From IMG/VR virus record IMGVR_UViG_3300021365_000008, positions 1-64,000 of that record: a DNA stretch of 64,000 nt, one strand, 5' to 3'. The notes under the pieces are model-generated. The model worked only from the letters and a program-made list of their open reading frames with translations. It was not told the origin of the DNA and searched no databases. Position numbers and translations under genes: made by a program. Positions 51,685-60,676 of this stretch are shown here, piece after piece. The stretch comes from a virus. Numbering within the stretch: the first letter of the stretch is position 1; the number at the start of each line of letters is the position of its first letter.

Positions 51685-52890
51685 ATGCATAATCTTATTA
51701 CAACTATCGTGGTAGAAGCCCAAGATGGCTCCACTACTCAAGCAAACATTACAGCAACTACTGTGGCAGATTCTGCATCAAGCGGGAAATTGATGGTGCA
51801 GCGGGATGGTGCTTTTGCAGCAGGTAATCTTACAAACACTACTGCAGACCAACTAATTAAGCTTAGTGGTGCTACTACGATGAGCAATGGAAGTGTATCT
51901 GTTATGGGATCTAGCGAGTTTAAGCTTGCAGATATTGCTGCCGCTCACTACCAAGCGGGCAATGCAGGTACTGCAGGTTCTTATTCTTTGGACTACGCTA
52001 GTGCAGTTGCTGTAGGAGGGCAATTGTTTTTGCGACTGGAGCGCCGTGATGGTATTGGCACAAACGACAGCGAAACCTTTAGCGGAGAAACGTTGACGCA
52101 ATTAAAGGCTGAGTTTGATGCACGTGTAGCCGCAGATTTATCTGAGTTCAGTAATGTTAGCCTTACTATTGTCAGTGATGTTTTGCAATTAAGTGTTGCA
52201 GCTCAGGATAATAACTCTGATGTCTTGGTGAGCGCAAACGATGATGTGACTATTACGCTGGGCAGTGCTATTGACAAGCGAGGATCTTTGACTCAAGCAC
52301 AAGCTTTAGAGAAGTCTGGCTTTATTACACAAGGCGCATACAACCAGTATGGTTTTCCAATTGTGGTTCCGGAGACGTCTACTGCAGCTAATCAAGATTA
52401 TGGTATCTATACTATTGAGCTGCGTAAAACAGTTGGCCGTCGCATTGTATTTGAAACCATCAAGATTTTGATTGCAGATGACGAAGCAAACGGTCAAAAG
52501 ACTGTAAATGCTATTCAAAACCTTCTCGGTCTTAATGTTGCTGATGTAACTGCACCAACTGCTGTAACGAGCACTGCATTTGCATCTGATTCAGCTGGTA
52601 CTGCTGCAAGCGAATTTAGCATTGCTGCTGCTGCTGACATCTTCGTTAAAGTAGCAGGAGCAGAAATAGGAGCTACTATCGCTATTACTATCGTGTCTAG
52701 TGGTAGTGAAGTAGATGTTACTGAATCCTTTACTGTTGCAACCGCAACAGAAACCTTCCAAATCGCTGCAGCTACTTCTGATTTGTATACAGAGAGTGTT
52801 ACACTTACCGCTAAAGCTGTTTTGACAGATCCTGCTGGTAATGTAAGTGCTGCTGCAACAACTGAAGGAACTGCTACAATCGCCGCATAA
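51685..52890 (+). CDS. Virion surface protein with C-terminal Ig-like domain
   Basis: 401 residues, rich in Ala, Thr, Ser and Gly. Residues 1-285 resemble the gene at 52911: both have a GQLFLRL/GSAFIKL strand and end with a KTVG segment (YTIELRKTVGRRIVFE here). From about residue 290, an Ig-like domain begins with APTAVTSTAFASDSAG and continues with Thr/Val-rich strands to the end. It probably decorates the head or forms part of the tail, with the Ig part facing outward. Neighbouring paralogue and composition are the evidence. Confidence 0.6.
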   Translation: MHNLITTIVVEAQDGSTTQANITATTVADSASSGKLMVQRDGAFAAGNLTNTTADQLIKLSGATTMSNGSVSVMGSSEFKLADIAAAHYQAGNAGTAGSYSLDYASAVAVGGQLFLRLERRDGIGTNDSETFSGETLTQLKAEFDARVAADLSEFSNVSLTIVSDVLQLSVAAQDNNSDVLVSANDDVTITLGSAIDKRGSLTQAQALEKSGFITQGAYNQYGFPIVVPETSTAANQDYGIYTIELRKTVGRRIVFETIKILIADDEANGQKTVNAIQNLLGLNVADVTAPTAVTSTAFASDSAGTAASEFSIAAAADIFVKVAGAEIGATIAITIVSSGSEVDVTESFTVATATETFQIAAATSDLYTESVTLTAKAVLTDPAGNVSAAATTEGTATIAA

Positions 52891-52891
52891 T

Positions 52892-52903
52892 CCCTTAATA
52901 CTT
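52892..52903 (+). promoter_or_regulatory. CCCTTAATACTT element before the gene at 52911
   Basis: CCCTTAATACTT begins 19 bases before the ATG, one base after the upstream stop. It shares ten bases with the element before the major capsid gene. Confidence 0.4.
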
Positions 52904-52910
52904 AAATAAA

Positions 52911-53708
52911 ATGTCTTATACGAAAACCGTATTAGTGTCTAATGACGCTGCCGCCACTTCCACCACCGCTGGTTCAGGCTTGTTGTTGCTTGCTGTAGAT
53001 GATACCATGACCGCTAGTTCTTCTTGGGCTGCTGCTGTAGATACAAAGTCTTACCAGTTCTTTACTGGAGAAGGCTCTTCTATTCGCTTCCAAGGTGCAG
53101 ATATCAAGAAAGCTGCGAACAAAGCATATGCCGCTGGTACCTCTCAAGTATTGCAGGTAACTCCTGTAATTCAATCTGATGGTTCTGCGTTTATCAAGTT
53201 GATTGATGTTACAGATGGCCGTGAAAAGTTTGCGATTGCTACTTTTGAAGCAGTTGGCGCAGCAAATAATGCTGCTGCTGTAGATCAGTTGGTACTTGCA
53301 ATTAATGCTTCAACCCGAGACGTTTTTGCAGATGTTGAGGCTGCTGAAAATGGCTCTGACGCCACTATTATTGACATCACTATTCCTGTCGGTAAAATCT
53401 TCCGTGGTGCTTCAAATGATGCTTCATCTGCAGTGACTCAAAGCACAGCGCCTGTGTTGCCATTTGGTACGCCTGCTGAAGTAGACGCTGCTGTTCAAGC
53501 TGCATTGCCTATTCAAGGTGTAACCAACATCGCTGGTCCTAACGTAGTAAAGCCTGCAGCTGTAACTCCTGGTAAGACATACCAGGCTTTCTCTATTATG
53601 TTGGAGAAGACTGTAGGTATGCGTCAAGATGTACACGAGATTTTGATTTACATCCCTAGTGCGAATACTACGTTAAATGCGGACTTTGATACTCTCTTAG
53701 CATTGTAA
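52911..53708 (+). CDS. Virion protein paralogous to the preceding gene
   Basis: 265 residues, Ala/Thr-rich, without the Ig-like extension. The segment FSIMLEKTVGMRQDVHEILI near the C-terminus matches YTIELRKTVGRRIVFETIKI of the upstream protein, and the central strands align as well. The pair looks like a tandem duplication of a structural protein. Codon use approaches that of the capsid gene, and the CCCTTAATA element precedes the start, so it may be abundant. Confidence 0.6.
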   Translation: MSYTKTVLVSNDAAATSTTAGSGLLLLAVDDTMTASSSWAAAVDTKSYQFFTGEGSSIRFQGADIKKAANKAYAAGTSQVLQVTPVIQSDGSAFIKLIDVTDGREKFAIATFEAVGAANNAAAVDQLVLAINASTRDVFADVEAAENGSDATIIDITIPVGKIFRGASNDASSAVTQSTAPVLPFGTPAEVDAAVQAALPIQGVTNIAGPNVVKPAAVTPGKTYQAFSIMLEKTVGMRQDVHEILIYIPSANTTLNADFDTLLAL

Positions 53709-53721
53709 TACAGATTGAATA

Positions 53722-54279
53722 ATGGCTACAGGATACTGGCGCATACAAACTGTTGATGGTAATTTCTATTTAACGGATCATTTACCAAACTCAACAGCAC
53801 GTACTAACCTTACCGTTAGTATTGAGTGTGTTGGTGCGTATAATGAGGAAGCTCTCCTAACGGATGCAGCTGACGCAGGTACGCTTGGTAGCTATTCTTT
53901 GACTAACCCTTGGTCCTACCCACTGATTGTTGAACCGGCGGATGTAACAGCTGAAACCGGTTTAACTTTCAGGGATGGGGTATACAAACTAGAAGTAGAT
54001 TTCGATATCTCTTCTACTAACTACGCTTTTGCCGAGCATTTCTTACACATACCGGTAATTGACGCGTGTATATCAAAAAAGCTTGCAGACTATATTGCAA
54101 GTAGCTGTACGAAGTGTAAGGAAAAGAAACAGCTTGTCATTCTGCAAGAACTTGTGGTTTTGCGACAGGGTGCTCAGTTAGACATTAACGAAGGTCGCTA
54201 TACTGAAGCAGCCAATAAGGTGACCTCTATGTCTAACATTTGTACAGGAACTGGGTGTTCTTGTATTTGCGGCTGCTAA
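53722..54279 (+). CDS. Virion-block protein with Cys-rich C-terminus
   Basis: 185 residues. The N-terminal 115 residues are beta-rich with a short EVDFDISSTNYAFAEHF segment. CISKKLADYIASSCTKCKEK (about 114-133) gives a cysteine group near two helices. The protein ends ICTGTGCSCICGC, with five cysteines in 12 residues. Metal or disulfide links are possible. I recall similar Cys-rich ends in Bacteroidota phage proteins without known role. It starts 14 bases after the previous stop. Confidence 0.5.
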   Translation: MATGYWRIQTVDGNFYLTDHLPNSTARTNLTVSIECVGAYNEEALLTDAADAGTLGSYSLTNPWSYPLIVEPADVTAETGLTFRDGVYKLEVDFDISSTNYAFAEHFLHIPVIDACISKKLADYIASSCTKCKEKKQLVILQELVVLRQGAQLDINEGRYTEAANKVTSMSNICTGTGCSCICGC

Positions 54280-54281
54280 TT

Positions 54282-55961
54282 ATGATTGTAAACTCTTCGA
54301 ACTACGAGACTACTGCAGATTTTCTTTCCGCGTTAATTGACACGCTTAGTGAGGACTCTGAAGTTTATTTGAACCGCATTAAGTATGACTTAGAGCGGAC
54401 GTGTTTACGAGCGGATTACTTTGCAAATATTTTGCAGTATCAGCTAAACTCTTCTTTTCTTGATAGCTTTCCGTTCCCTGGGTTCGAAAACTATGTTTAT
54501 CCAGACCCGTACTTTACAATTACTTATGTCAACGGGTTTGCTACTCAAGCGGATGCGGGTGCTCCAACTACATATTCCCCAGGTGTAACGGTAATAGCTA
54601 TTGATATTATTCCTTTGAATTCTAATATTGTTATTTCTGGGCAAGAAATAACGCTCTATTTTGGGGATCAGGAATACACTGTTACCGCTGATGGTAACAA
54701 TACCGCGTCATTTAGTTTTACTGTGCCAGCCTCAGTAACTGGCAATATTACAGTTACGTCCGCGTTGACGAACACAGCGTCAAATAGTGTGGCCTTCGGG
54801 TACCATGCATTGACGATTGATACAACTACGTATACATTGCAGCCAGATTCAACATATGGCATTACGTTATATGAGTCTAATGACGGTTCGCAATTTGGAA
54901 TAGGAGATGCTGATAAAAACGGCATAGTTTCGCAATTTGACTTACTAAATGGGTTGACTATTTATGCGACGTCATTCAGAAATAAATTTACCAATTTTGC
55001 CACTGTTACATTAGGTAATACATACTACTACCAAGGTGTAAATGGTAGTATCCCGTTTACCGTTACACCAACTGGCACCGCATATACTTTTGGGACTAAC
55101 AGCGAAGGGTCTGCGAAAACCTTAGATAAGGTAGAGTGGCGATTTGTGGTTCACGACAGTGATGGCACTCCAAACATAGCATCTAATTCTAGTGGGTTAC
55201 AGACATATGCTCCTACAGCACAAGACTTAAATGCAGATGGTTCTTTTTCGGGAACCCTGCCTATATCTGCGGATTTCAATAATCCAATATTAATTATTGC
55301 GTCTATTGATAATGCCTTTAATACAGCTAGTATCGGGCGACATAGTGCAATCGGTACAACTGCTTCAATAACGAATAATGCCTCCTTTAATGAAGGAGAA
55401 AATATCACTATAACATTTGCTGATGATTCTAGTAATGATGTAGTTGCTACCGGTAGCTTCATTCAGATTGATTCTTATGCAACCAGCGACCTTGAGCTAG
55501 GTGGGGATGCTGTGCAAACAGACAGTGCACTTGTAGGCGAAAATAATGCTGTAGAAAAGATTATTTCACTGCCAGATGGGTATGACAAAGACGTGTATTT
55601 CAAAACGTCTTACCTCAGCTTTACGCCAAAAAATGCAGTGTTTATTTCATTTGAAAATGACACAGGTACAGTAGACTATGATACTTTGGGTGTGACCGCT
55701 GCATATCAAATTAATAGCGCAAACGATCAGTACTATACCGCAGATGATGATACGATTACATTGAATCTCACATTCCCAAATACAGTTACTCTTTCCGACT
55801 ATACAATAAACATTTATGCTGCAGAGGTAAGTGCTCCCAGCAATGTATTCGTAGTAACTAGTAGTACAACTCCAGTAAATTCTTACGATATTACACCTGT
55901 AAGTGGTTCTCTTACGGGTACAGATTCTATAAGATTCCGAATATTTATTTACGAAGCATAA
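54282..55961 (+). CDS. Tail or adhesin-type structural protein with one dockerin-like loop
   Basis: 559 residues from the ATG at 54282, two bases after the previous stop; the longer frame overlaps that gene. The N-terminus (about 60 residues) is helical. The rest is Thr/Ser/Asn-rich and beta-rich, with repeated Ig-like strands. GIGDADKNGIVSQFDLLNGL (about 205-224) is a calcium-loop unit like those of dockerins, and of the same type as in the protease at 18970. Probably exposed on the virion and involved in adsorption; inferred from composition. Confidence 0.6.
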   Translation: MIVNSSNYETTADFLSALIDTLSEDSEVYLNRIKYDLERTCLRADYFANILQYQLNSSFLDSFPFPGFENYVYPDPYFTITYVNGFATQADAGAPTTYSPGVTVIAIDIIPLNSNIVISGQEITLYFGDQEYTVTADGNNTASFSFTVPASVTGNITVTSALTNTASNSVAFGYHALTIDTTTYTLQPDSTYGITLYESNDGSQFGIGDADKNGIVSQFDLLNGLTIYATSFRNKFTNFATVTLGNTYYYQGVNGSIPFTVTPTGTAYTFGTNSEGSAKTLDKVEWRFVVHDSDGTPNIASNSSGLQTYAPTAQDLNADGSFSGTLPISADFNNPILIIASIDNAFNTASIGRHSAIGTTASITNNASFNEGENITITFADDSSNDVVATGSFIQIDSYATSDLELGGDAVQTDSALVGENNAVEKIISLPDGYDKDVYFKTSYLSFTPKNAVFISFENDTGTVDYDTLGVTAAYQINSANDQYYTADDDTITLNLTFPNTVTLSDYTINIYAAEVSAPSNVFVVTSSTTPVNSYDITPVSGSLTGTDSIRFRIFIYEA

Positions 55962-55967
55962 TGTAAA

Positions 55968-57200
55968 ATGGATAACTCAATACAGGAACTCGTACGTCAA
56001 TATGTAAAATCATGTGGCGATATGAGTGACCGGGCGTTAGCGTCTTTGATACTAGAAGATAATGACGAAATTGAGTATTCCCATCGTACAATTAGGCGAC
56101 ATATAGCTAAGTGTAGAACGCAAAAGAAAGAAGAAGTACGTGATAGCAATGCAAACACTGCAGTGTATACGTACAAAGGTCAAAAAGAGATTCATACATT
56201 ATCTGATGCTCTAGAATACTTCAAAGTTGATGTAGAGCAGTGGGAAGTAGATCGCTATTCTTGTAACAGCTGGGAAGCTCAAACAAAGACCGGTACAGTT
56301 ACTTTGTACCAAGTAAAGCTGCAACTTAAACGACGGCAGCAATCTGTCGATGTACGCGATGTTCTTGAGGAGCTACGTGAGACATTAGATGGATTTACCA
56401 TCAATAGGAAAGCTGGAAGTAATACTGCTGTATTAGCTTTGTCCGATTTTCATATTGGCGCAAAGGTTCAGGCAATGGGGAACACCCCTGCGTTTGACGT
56501 CAAAACCGTTGTACGCCGATTACAGGAAGTCGCTAGCTGTATTAACCAAGAGAACTATGATGAGGTATATGTTTGTTTATTGGGTGATTTCATTGAAAGC
56601 TTTACTGGAATCAACCATCAGACGACTTGGCAGGAACTCGAATACGGTGCCCACGGTACTAATGTTGTTATCCTGGCTTACACTATTATTCGTCGTTTTC
56701 TCACTTCATTAGATAATGTGTGTGGGGTTTACATTGTCAGTGGCAACCACGACCGCGTCAGTCAAAAGATTGAAGGAGACCCCTACGGGTCTGTAGCAGG
56801 GTTACTAGCATTTATGCTGCGAGAAAACACACCGTTGGATGTTAGGCATAATGCAGTACTTTTGGGAGTAGAGATTGACAGCATATACTATGTCTTAACG
56901 CACAACCATCAGGGTATAGCTAAAGGTGACATAGGCAAAGTTTTCTGGGAGCATGGGCGTCAAGGCGTGTATAACGTAATGCTTGGCGGACATTGGCATG
57001 CAAGGAAAGGAAAGCGCGTTTACCGAACTATTGAAGAAAAGCAAGTAGATCAAGCAAACTATCGACAGCTGTCTGTAGCTCCTTTATTTACTGGCAACTT
57101 TTATAGTGAAAGCAACGGCTGGAATAGTTCAGCTGGTTATACCGTAATTATCAATAACGGACAGGGGAAACCCAATGTCTTTGAATATGTGCTATCATAA
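55968..57200 (+). CDS. Calcineurin-like metallophosphoesterase with N-terminal helix-turn-helix
   Basis: 410 residues. Residues 1-60 look like a helix-turn-helix domain (RALASLILEDN, then SHRTIRRHIAKCRTQ). The phosphoesterase core carries all five metal motifs: LSDFHIG (156-162), LLGDFIES (about 204), SGNHDR (about 258), THNHQG (about 310) and GGHWHAR (about 340). Such enzymes cleave phosphodiester or phosphomonoester bonds; with a DNA-binding-type domain, a nuclease role on DNA is likely. Its place among tail genes is unusual. It is joined to the following gene by a one-base overlap. Confidence 0.85.
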   Translation: MDNSIQELVRQYVKSCGDMSDRALASLILEDNDEIEYSHRTIRRHIAKCRTQKKEEVRDSNANTAVYTYKGQKEIHTLSDALEYFKVDVEQWEVDRYSCNSWEAQTKTGTVTLYQVKLQLKRRQQSVDVRDVLEELRETLDGFTINRKAGSNTAVLALSDFHIGAKVQAMGNTPAFDVKTVVRRLQEVASCINQENYDEVYVCLLGDFIESFTGINHQTTWQELEYGAHGTNVVILAYTIIRRFLTSLDNVCGVYIVSGNHDRVSQKIEGDPYGSVAGLLAFMLRENTPLDVRHNAVLLGVEIDSIYYVLTHNHQGIAKGDIGKVFWEHGRQGVYNVMLGGHWHARKGKRVYRTIEEKQVDQANYRQLSVAPLFTGNFYSESNGWNSSAGYTVIINNGQGKPNVFEYVLS

Positions 57201-57583
57201 TGGCTGCAGGCAAGTACAATTTTATTATTGAGCAAGGTTCACAGCATGAAGTGAGCTTTCGTTACAAGCTCGCTAATGGTAACTACCAATCCTTAACTGG
57301 TTACCGGGTAAGAATGTCTGTAAAAGATCACATTACAGATACGACTTATGTTTATCGGGCAACTAGCGACTCTACCGCAGATAGCGGCTATGCACAAGAC
57401 TTTACTATACCTACGCAAACCGGAAGTGATGAGGGCGTATTTACGCTAACTATTGCAGATAGCACAACAACCAATTTTACGTTCAACCAGGGTGTGTATG
57501 ATTTAGAGCTTGTAGACTCTGGGGATAATGTAGAACGGCTACTAGAGGGTAAGTTTAAAATCAAACCGCAAGTGTCCGAGTAA
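57200..57583 (+). CDS. Small beta-sandwich virion protein (baseplate/Ig-like type)
   Basis: 127 residues. NFIIEQGSQHEVSFRYK, then LTGYRVRMSVKDH and VYDLELVDSGDNVERLLEGK follow the beta-sandwich pattern common to phage baseplate and tail proteins of the BppU N-terminal type. It starts on the last base of the phosphoesterase gene and ends on the first base of the next gene. It probably links fibres to the tail. Confidence 0.65.
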   Translation: MAAGKYNFIIEQGSQHEVSFRYKLANGNYQSLTGYRVRMSVKDHITDTTYVYRATSDSTADSGYAQDFTIPTQTGSDEGVFTLTIADSTTTNFTFNQGVYDLELVDSGDNVERLLEGKFKIKPQVSE

Positions 57584-58596
57584 TGCCTGCTCAAGTAATT
57601 ATAACTGAACCGGCGCGTAATGTAGTAGAGATTCACTCTACTACAAATTCTGTTACTGTTACTGAAAAAAAGAATACAGTAACGGTAAATGCTCTTACGC
57701 GAGCAGTAGGTAATGCTACTATTAGTGGAGCTATTGATGTTACGAACACCATTGGAGATGCGTTATCCGGAGGAACATATAGTGCGGGCACGACTCTTGA
57801 AACTATTGTACGAGACTTAATTAGTCCTTTCTTTGAGCCTACGTTTGCGGCGATTAGCTGGTCTGCTACAGGTGCTGCACAATCAGATGGAGAGTCGCTC
57901 TTGATTGAGTGCGGGTTACAGCCAACAATATCTTCAATCAATATTACCTGGTCTAATCCTGAAAATGTTGATCCGGCTACCGATGTCACGGTTACCGATT
58001 TGACAGTTCAACCTAATCAAACATTCACCTTTGATATTGATGAGCTGTCGGCTAACGATATGCCGTATAACGCGCAGTTAAACTATACACCCTCGGGATT
58101 AATTGTGCCAGCAACGCGCAGTTTCGTTATTACAGCGGCATACTTAGGAAATGATGGTAACAGCGCTGCGATTTCTTTTACAAAGAATGTGTACGCTTAT
58201 TACCGTCATCGTATGTATGTAATATCGTCTCCGGCATCTACTATTTCAGGAATGTCTTCACTGTTAAATAGTGCAGTAAGTACTCCATTGAGTACCCTGT
58301 CTTTGGCTCCATCTGGCACCAATAGTATTACTGTAAACTGCGATACAGGCACTGCAAATACCTCTAACTATACTTGGATTTTAATTCCAAGTGCTGCAAC
58401 TTTGTCTGAGGTGACGGCTGAGGTCGGTGGGGTCGGTGTAGCGGATTACACAGAAAGCTTTATTGAAAGCAACAACGGAGGTAACTACTATAGTTACATA
58501 GTAGGTACAGCAAGCCCTACTTACAAAGTTTATCGAAGCAATCAAACCGGGGCGTTTGATTCAGACGTTGCATTAAAACTTACAATTACCCACTGA
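57583..58596 (+). CDS. Putative tail or fibre protein
   Basis: 337 residues, rich in Thr, Ser, Asn and Val. The start has a repeated VxVxxxTNSVTVTEKKNTVTV strand pattern, followed by Ig-like beta segments, and no enzymatic motif. It overlaps the previous gene by one base and is followed after one base by the next fibre gene. The tail assignment comes from composition and neighbours. Confidence 0.55.
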   Translation: MPAQVIITEPARNVVEIHSTTNSVTVTEKKNTVTVNALTRAVGNATISGAIDVTNTIGDALSGGTYSAGTTLETIVRDLISPFFEPTFAAISWSATGAAQSDGESLLIECGLQPTISSINITWSNPENVDPATDVTVTDLTVQPNQTFTFDIDELSANDMPYNAQLNYTPSGLIVPATRSFVITAAYLGNDGNSAAISFTKNVYAYYRHRMYVISSPASTISGMSSLLNSAVSTPLSTLSLAPSGTNSITVNCDTGTANTSNYTWILIPSAATLSEVTAEVGGVGVADYTESFIESNNGGNYYSYIVGTASPTYKVYRSNQTGAFDSDVALKLTITH

Positions 58597-58597
58597 T

Positions 58598-60646
58598 ATG
58601 GCGATTAAATTTGGCGATACTCTGGAGAACCAGAACACGGACTATCCAATTGTTGACGGTACTGCAAATGACGTTAAAGGAGTTATTTATGTATCTACAT
58701 GGTCACAACAGCAATTACAGAATGTGCCTATTAATAAGCGAGCAGAAGGTACCATTGCTGTGGCTAAGGATACTGGAGCATTGTATGTGTATACCAGTTC
58801 TACGCTCACCAACGGCACGAATCAATGGGATGATCACGATGGAACGTCTTGGCAAGAACAAGCTGGTGGAGGTAGCGGATTGTTAGGCGCACCGTCTGAT
58901 TCCAGTTGGACTGCGGACAGCCCTGCGGTCACGTTGAGTGACACTACTACAATAGCTGATGCTATCGATTTATTAAATGAGACTCTTGGGGCACTAGTAC
59001 CTACTGCGCCTAAAACTCTTGCAACTCAGATTCAAGGGGCAGGGAATGATTTTGCAGTCGGAAATTTTTTCGATTTTGGCACGCAGCTACAAAATAAAAC
59101 AACGTCGAATGCAGACGCAAACGGCATAAGTGGCGCCCCTTCTGCAGGCACTACAGTTGATTATATTACGAGTTCAACTATTTCGACATTTTCGGTTGAT
59201 ATAGACCCTACAAATGATTGTAGTGTTGAAGCAGCTAAACTTGTTTTGTTAGGTCAGGGATCAGATATAACTGTTGATTTGGCTGCTGTTGATAGTACAG
59301 CTACAACAAGTTCATTAACACTGTCGAAAACTACAGGCGGGTTTCCAACATCAGGGGACTCTGCGAATTTCTACACAGGCATCAGTTCTTTTGCATATGC
59401 TTTTTCAGGTACGTTAGACACGGGATATCACAAACTAACTTTTAGTGATGCTAGTGTATCTCAGTCTGTTACAAAAGAATTTTGGTATCAACCTGATGCT
59501 GCTAATATTCTTGCAACTAATACATTGGTTAATACGAGTACTCTCAATGAAGACACTAATTTTGCTTATTACTACAGTAGCGGTCTAAAATACTTAGGTA
59601 ATACAAACTTTAGTATGCCAATTACTGCAACAGTAAACAACATTGTTCCTTCAGGTGTAAGCTTATATGGAGCGGTAGCAGATAGTCCTACAAATTACAA
59701 TTTTGCAGTAGGTGAAGCGAGCGCTCCTTTTGCAGCCGGACCAACACTGCAGTATGATGATCATCCAGATGTTACATCTAATACGAGTGTTTCTGCAGGT
59801 TTGGCAGCATATAGTATGTCTGAAAATGTTTCAATGGGTTCTTATACTGGTCTTTATGTAGTGGGTTCTACCGCGAAGCCTAAGTATGATTTTAAGTCTA
59901 TGTATGGTAACGCTGACAATGTCTCGTTTTCAGGAACTGGAAAAGTATTACTTATATGGGCAAGTAGAACTCAAAGTGATTCAAATCTGTATGTTCTTGA
60001 GGACGACATTTACTCCGGTATTAATGGTAATGGTGAACGTGTGGGAGAAACAAGTAGCGAATCGTACACGGATAATCCAGATGGTGCAGTAGGTACTTGG
60101 GGAGCGTGGAGCAATCAATACGGTAATGGTACTTCAGGTCTATCATTAGATGCTCAAGATGCGATTGTTTTGTACACTGGGCTGAATCACAGTACATCTG
60201 ATTTCAGTGCTGTGCAAATTCCATCTCAAGTAGGTGGCACAAATTTGACTTCTCGTAATAGTAGTACTGCTCAGTATTGTACTTGGAAAATTCCGTTGAA
60301 TACAAGTAATCCTGCGCAAAAAATAAAAATCAAGGTAAAGGGCACGTTTACTGGATTTTGGGTTAAGCAATACGATACGTCTGCAGGTAACGCAAGTTTA
60401 GAAAGTGCCAATTCTGCAACTGACGGTTGGCTGGACTGTATGGCTCAAGCATCTCAAACTGATGCTAATGGGGTACAAGTAGACGGGTGTGGTGATGGCG
60501 ATTCCTTTGATGGGAACCACAGCACGTTAAAAACGCTGACCATTACTGCGGGAACAGGTGCTTGGGGTAATGGCAGTCATCTTTATGTGCGCATCAAACA
60601 AGCAGCTTCCGAGCAAATCCAACAGCTTGGATTCTTTACAAACTAA
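58598..60646 (+). CDS. Putative fibre/adhesin protein (682 aa)
   Basis: 682 residues. The N-terminal 90 residues contain a repeat-like segment ending in a Gly-rich linker (EQAGGGSGLLGAPS), as in proteins joined to a virion base. The long remainder is Ser/Thr/Asn/Gly-rich and beta-rich. The C-terminal 130 residues include SSTAQYCTWKIPLN and a DxDGWLDCMAQ segment, possibly a carbohydrate-binding beta-sandwich. Receptor binding is likely but not shown. Confidence 0.6.
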   Translation: MAIKFGDTLENQNTDYPIVDGTANDVKGVIYVSTWSQQQLQNVPINKRAEGTIAVAKDTGALYVYTSSTLTNGTNQWDDHDGTSWQEQAGGGSGLLGAPSDSSWTADSPAVTLSDTTTIADAIDLLNETLGALVPTAPKTLATQIQGAGNDFAVGNFFDFGTQLQNKTTSNADANGISGAPSAGTTVDYITSSTISTFSVDIDPTNDCSVEAAKLVLLGQGSDITVDLAAVDSTATTSSLTLSKTTGGFPTSGDSANFYTGISSFAYAFSGTLDTGYHKLTFSDASVSQSVTKEFWYQPDAANILATNTLVNTSTLNEDTNFAYYYSSGLKYLGNTNFSMPITATVNNIVPSGVSLYGAVADSPTNYNFAVGEASAPFAAGPTLQYDDHPDVTSNTSVSAGLAAYSMSENVSMGSYTGLYVVGSTAKPKYDFKSMYGNADNVSFSGTGKVLLIWASRTQSDSNLYVLEDDIYSGINGNGERVGETSSESYTDNPDGAVGTWGAWSNQYGNGTSGLSLDAQDAIVLYTGLNHSTSDFSAVQIPSQVGGTNLTSRNSSTAQYCTWKIPLNTSNPAQKIKIKVKGTFTGFWVKQYDTSAGNASLESANSATDGWLDCMAQASQTDANGVQVDGCGDGDSFDGNHSTLKTLTITAGTGAWGNGSHLYVRIKQAASEQIQQLGFFTN

Positions 60647-60656
60647 TTTATGAATT

Positions 60657-60669
60657 CCCATTAATACTC
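60657..60669 (+). promoter_or_regulatory. CCCATTAATACTC element before the gene at 60677
   Basis: CCCATTAATACTC begins 20 bases before the ATG. It matches the elements before the capsid and 52911 genes with one inserted A. Confidence 0.35.
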
Positions 60670-60676
60670 TTACGCT

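Noticed and set aside
54240-54281. Upstream extension of the gene at 54282
   Set aside because: It would overlap the Cys-rich gene out of frame; the ATG at 54282 follows that gene's stop by two bases.
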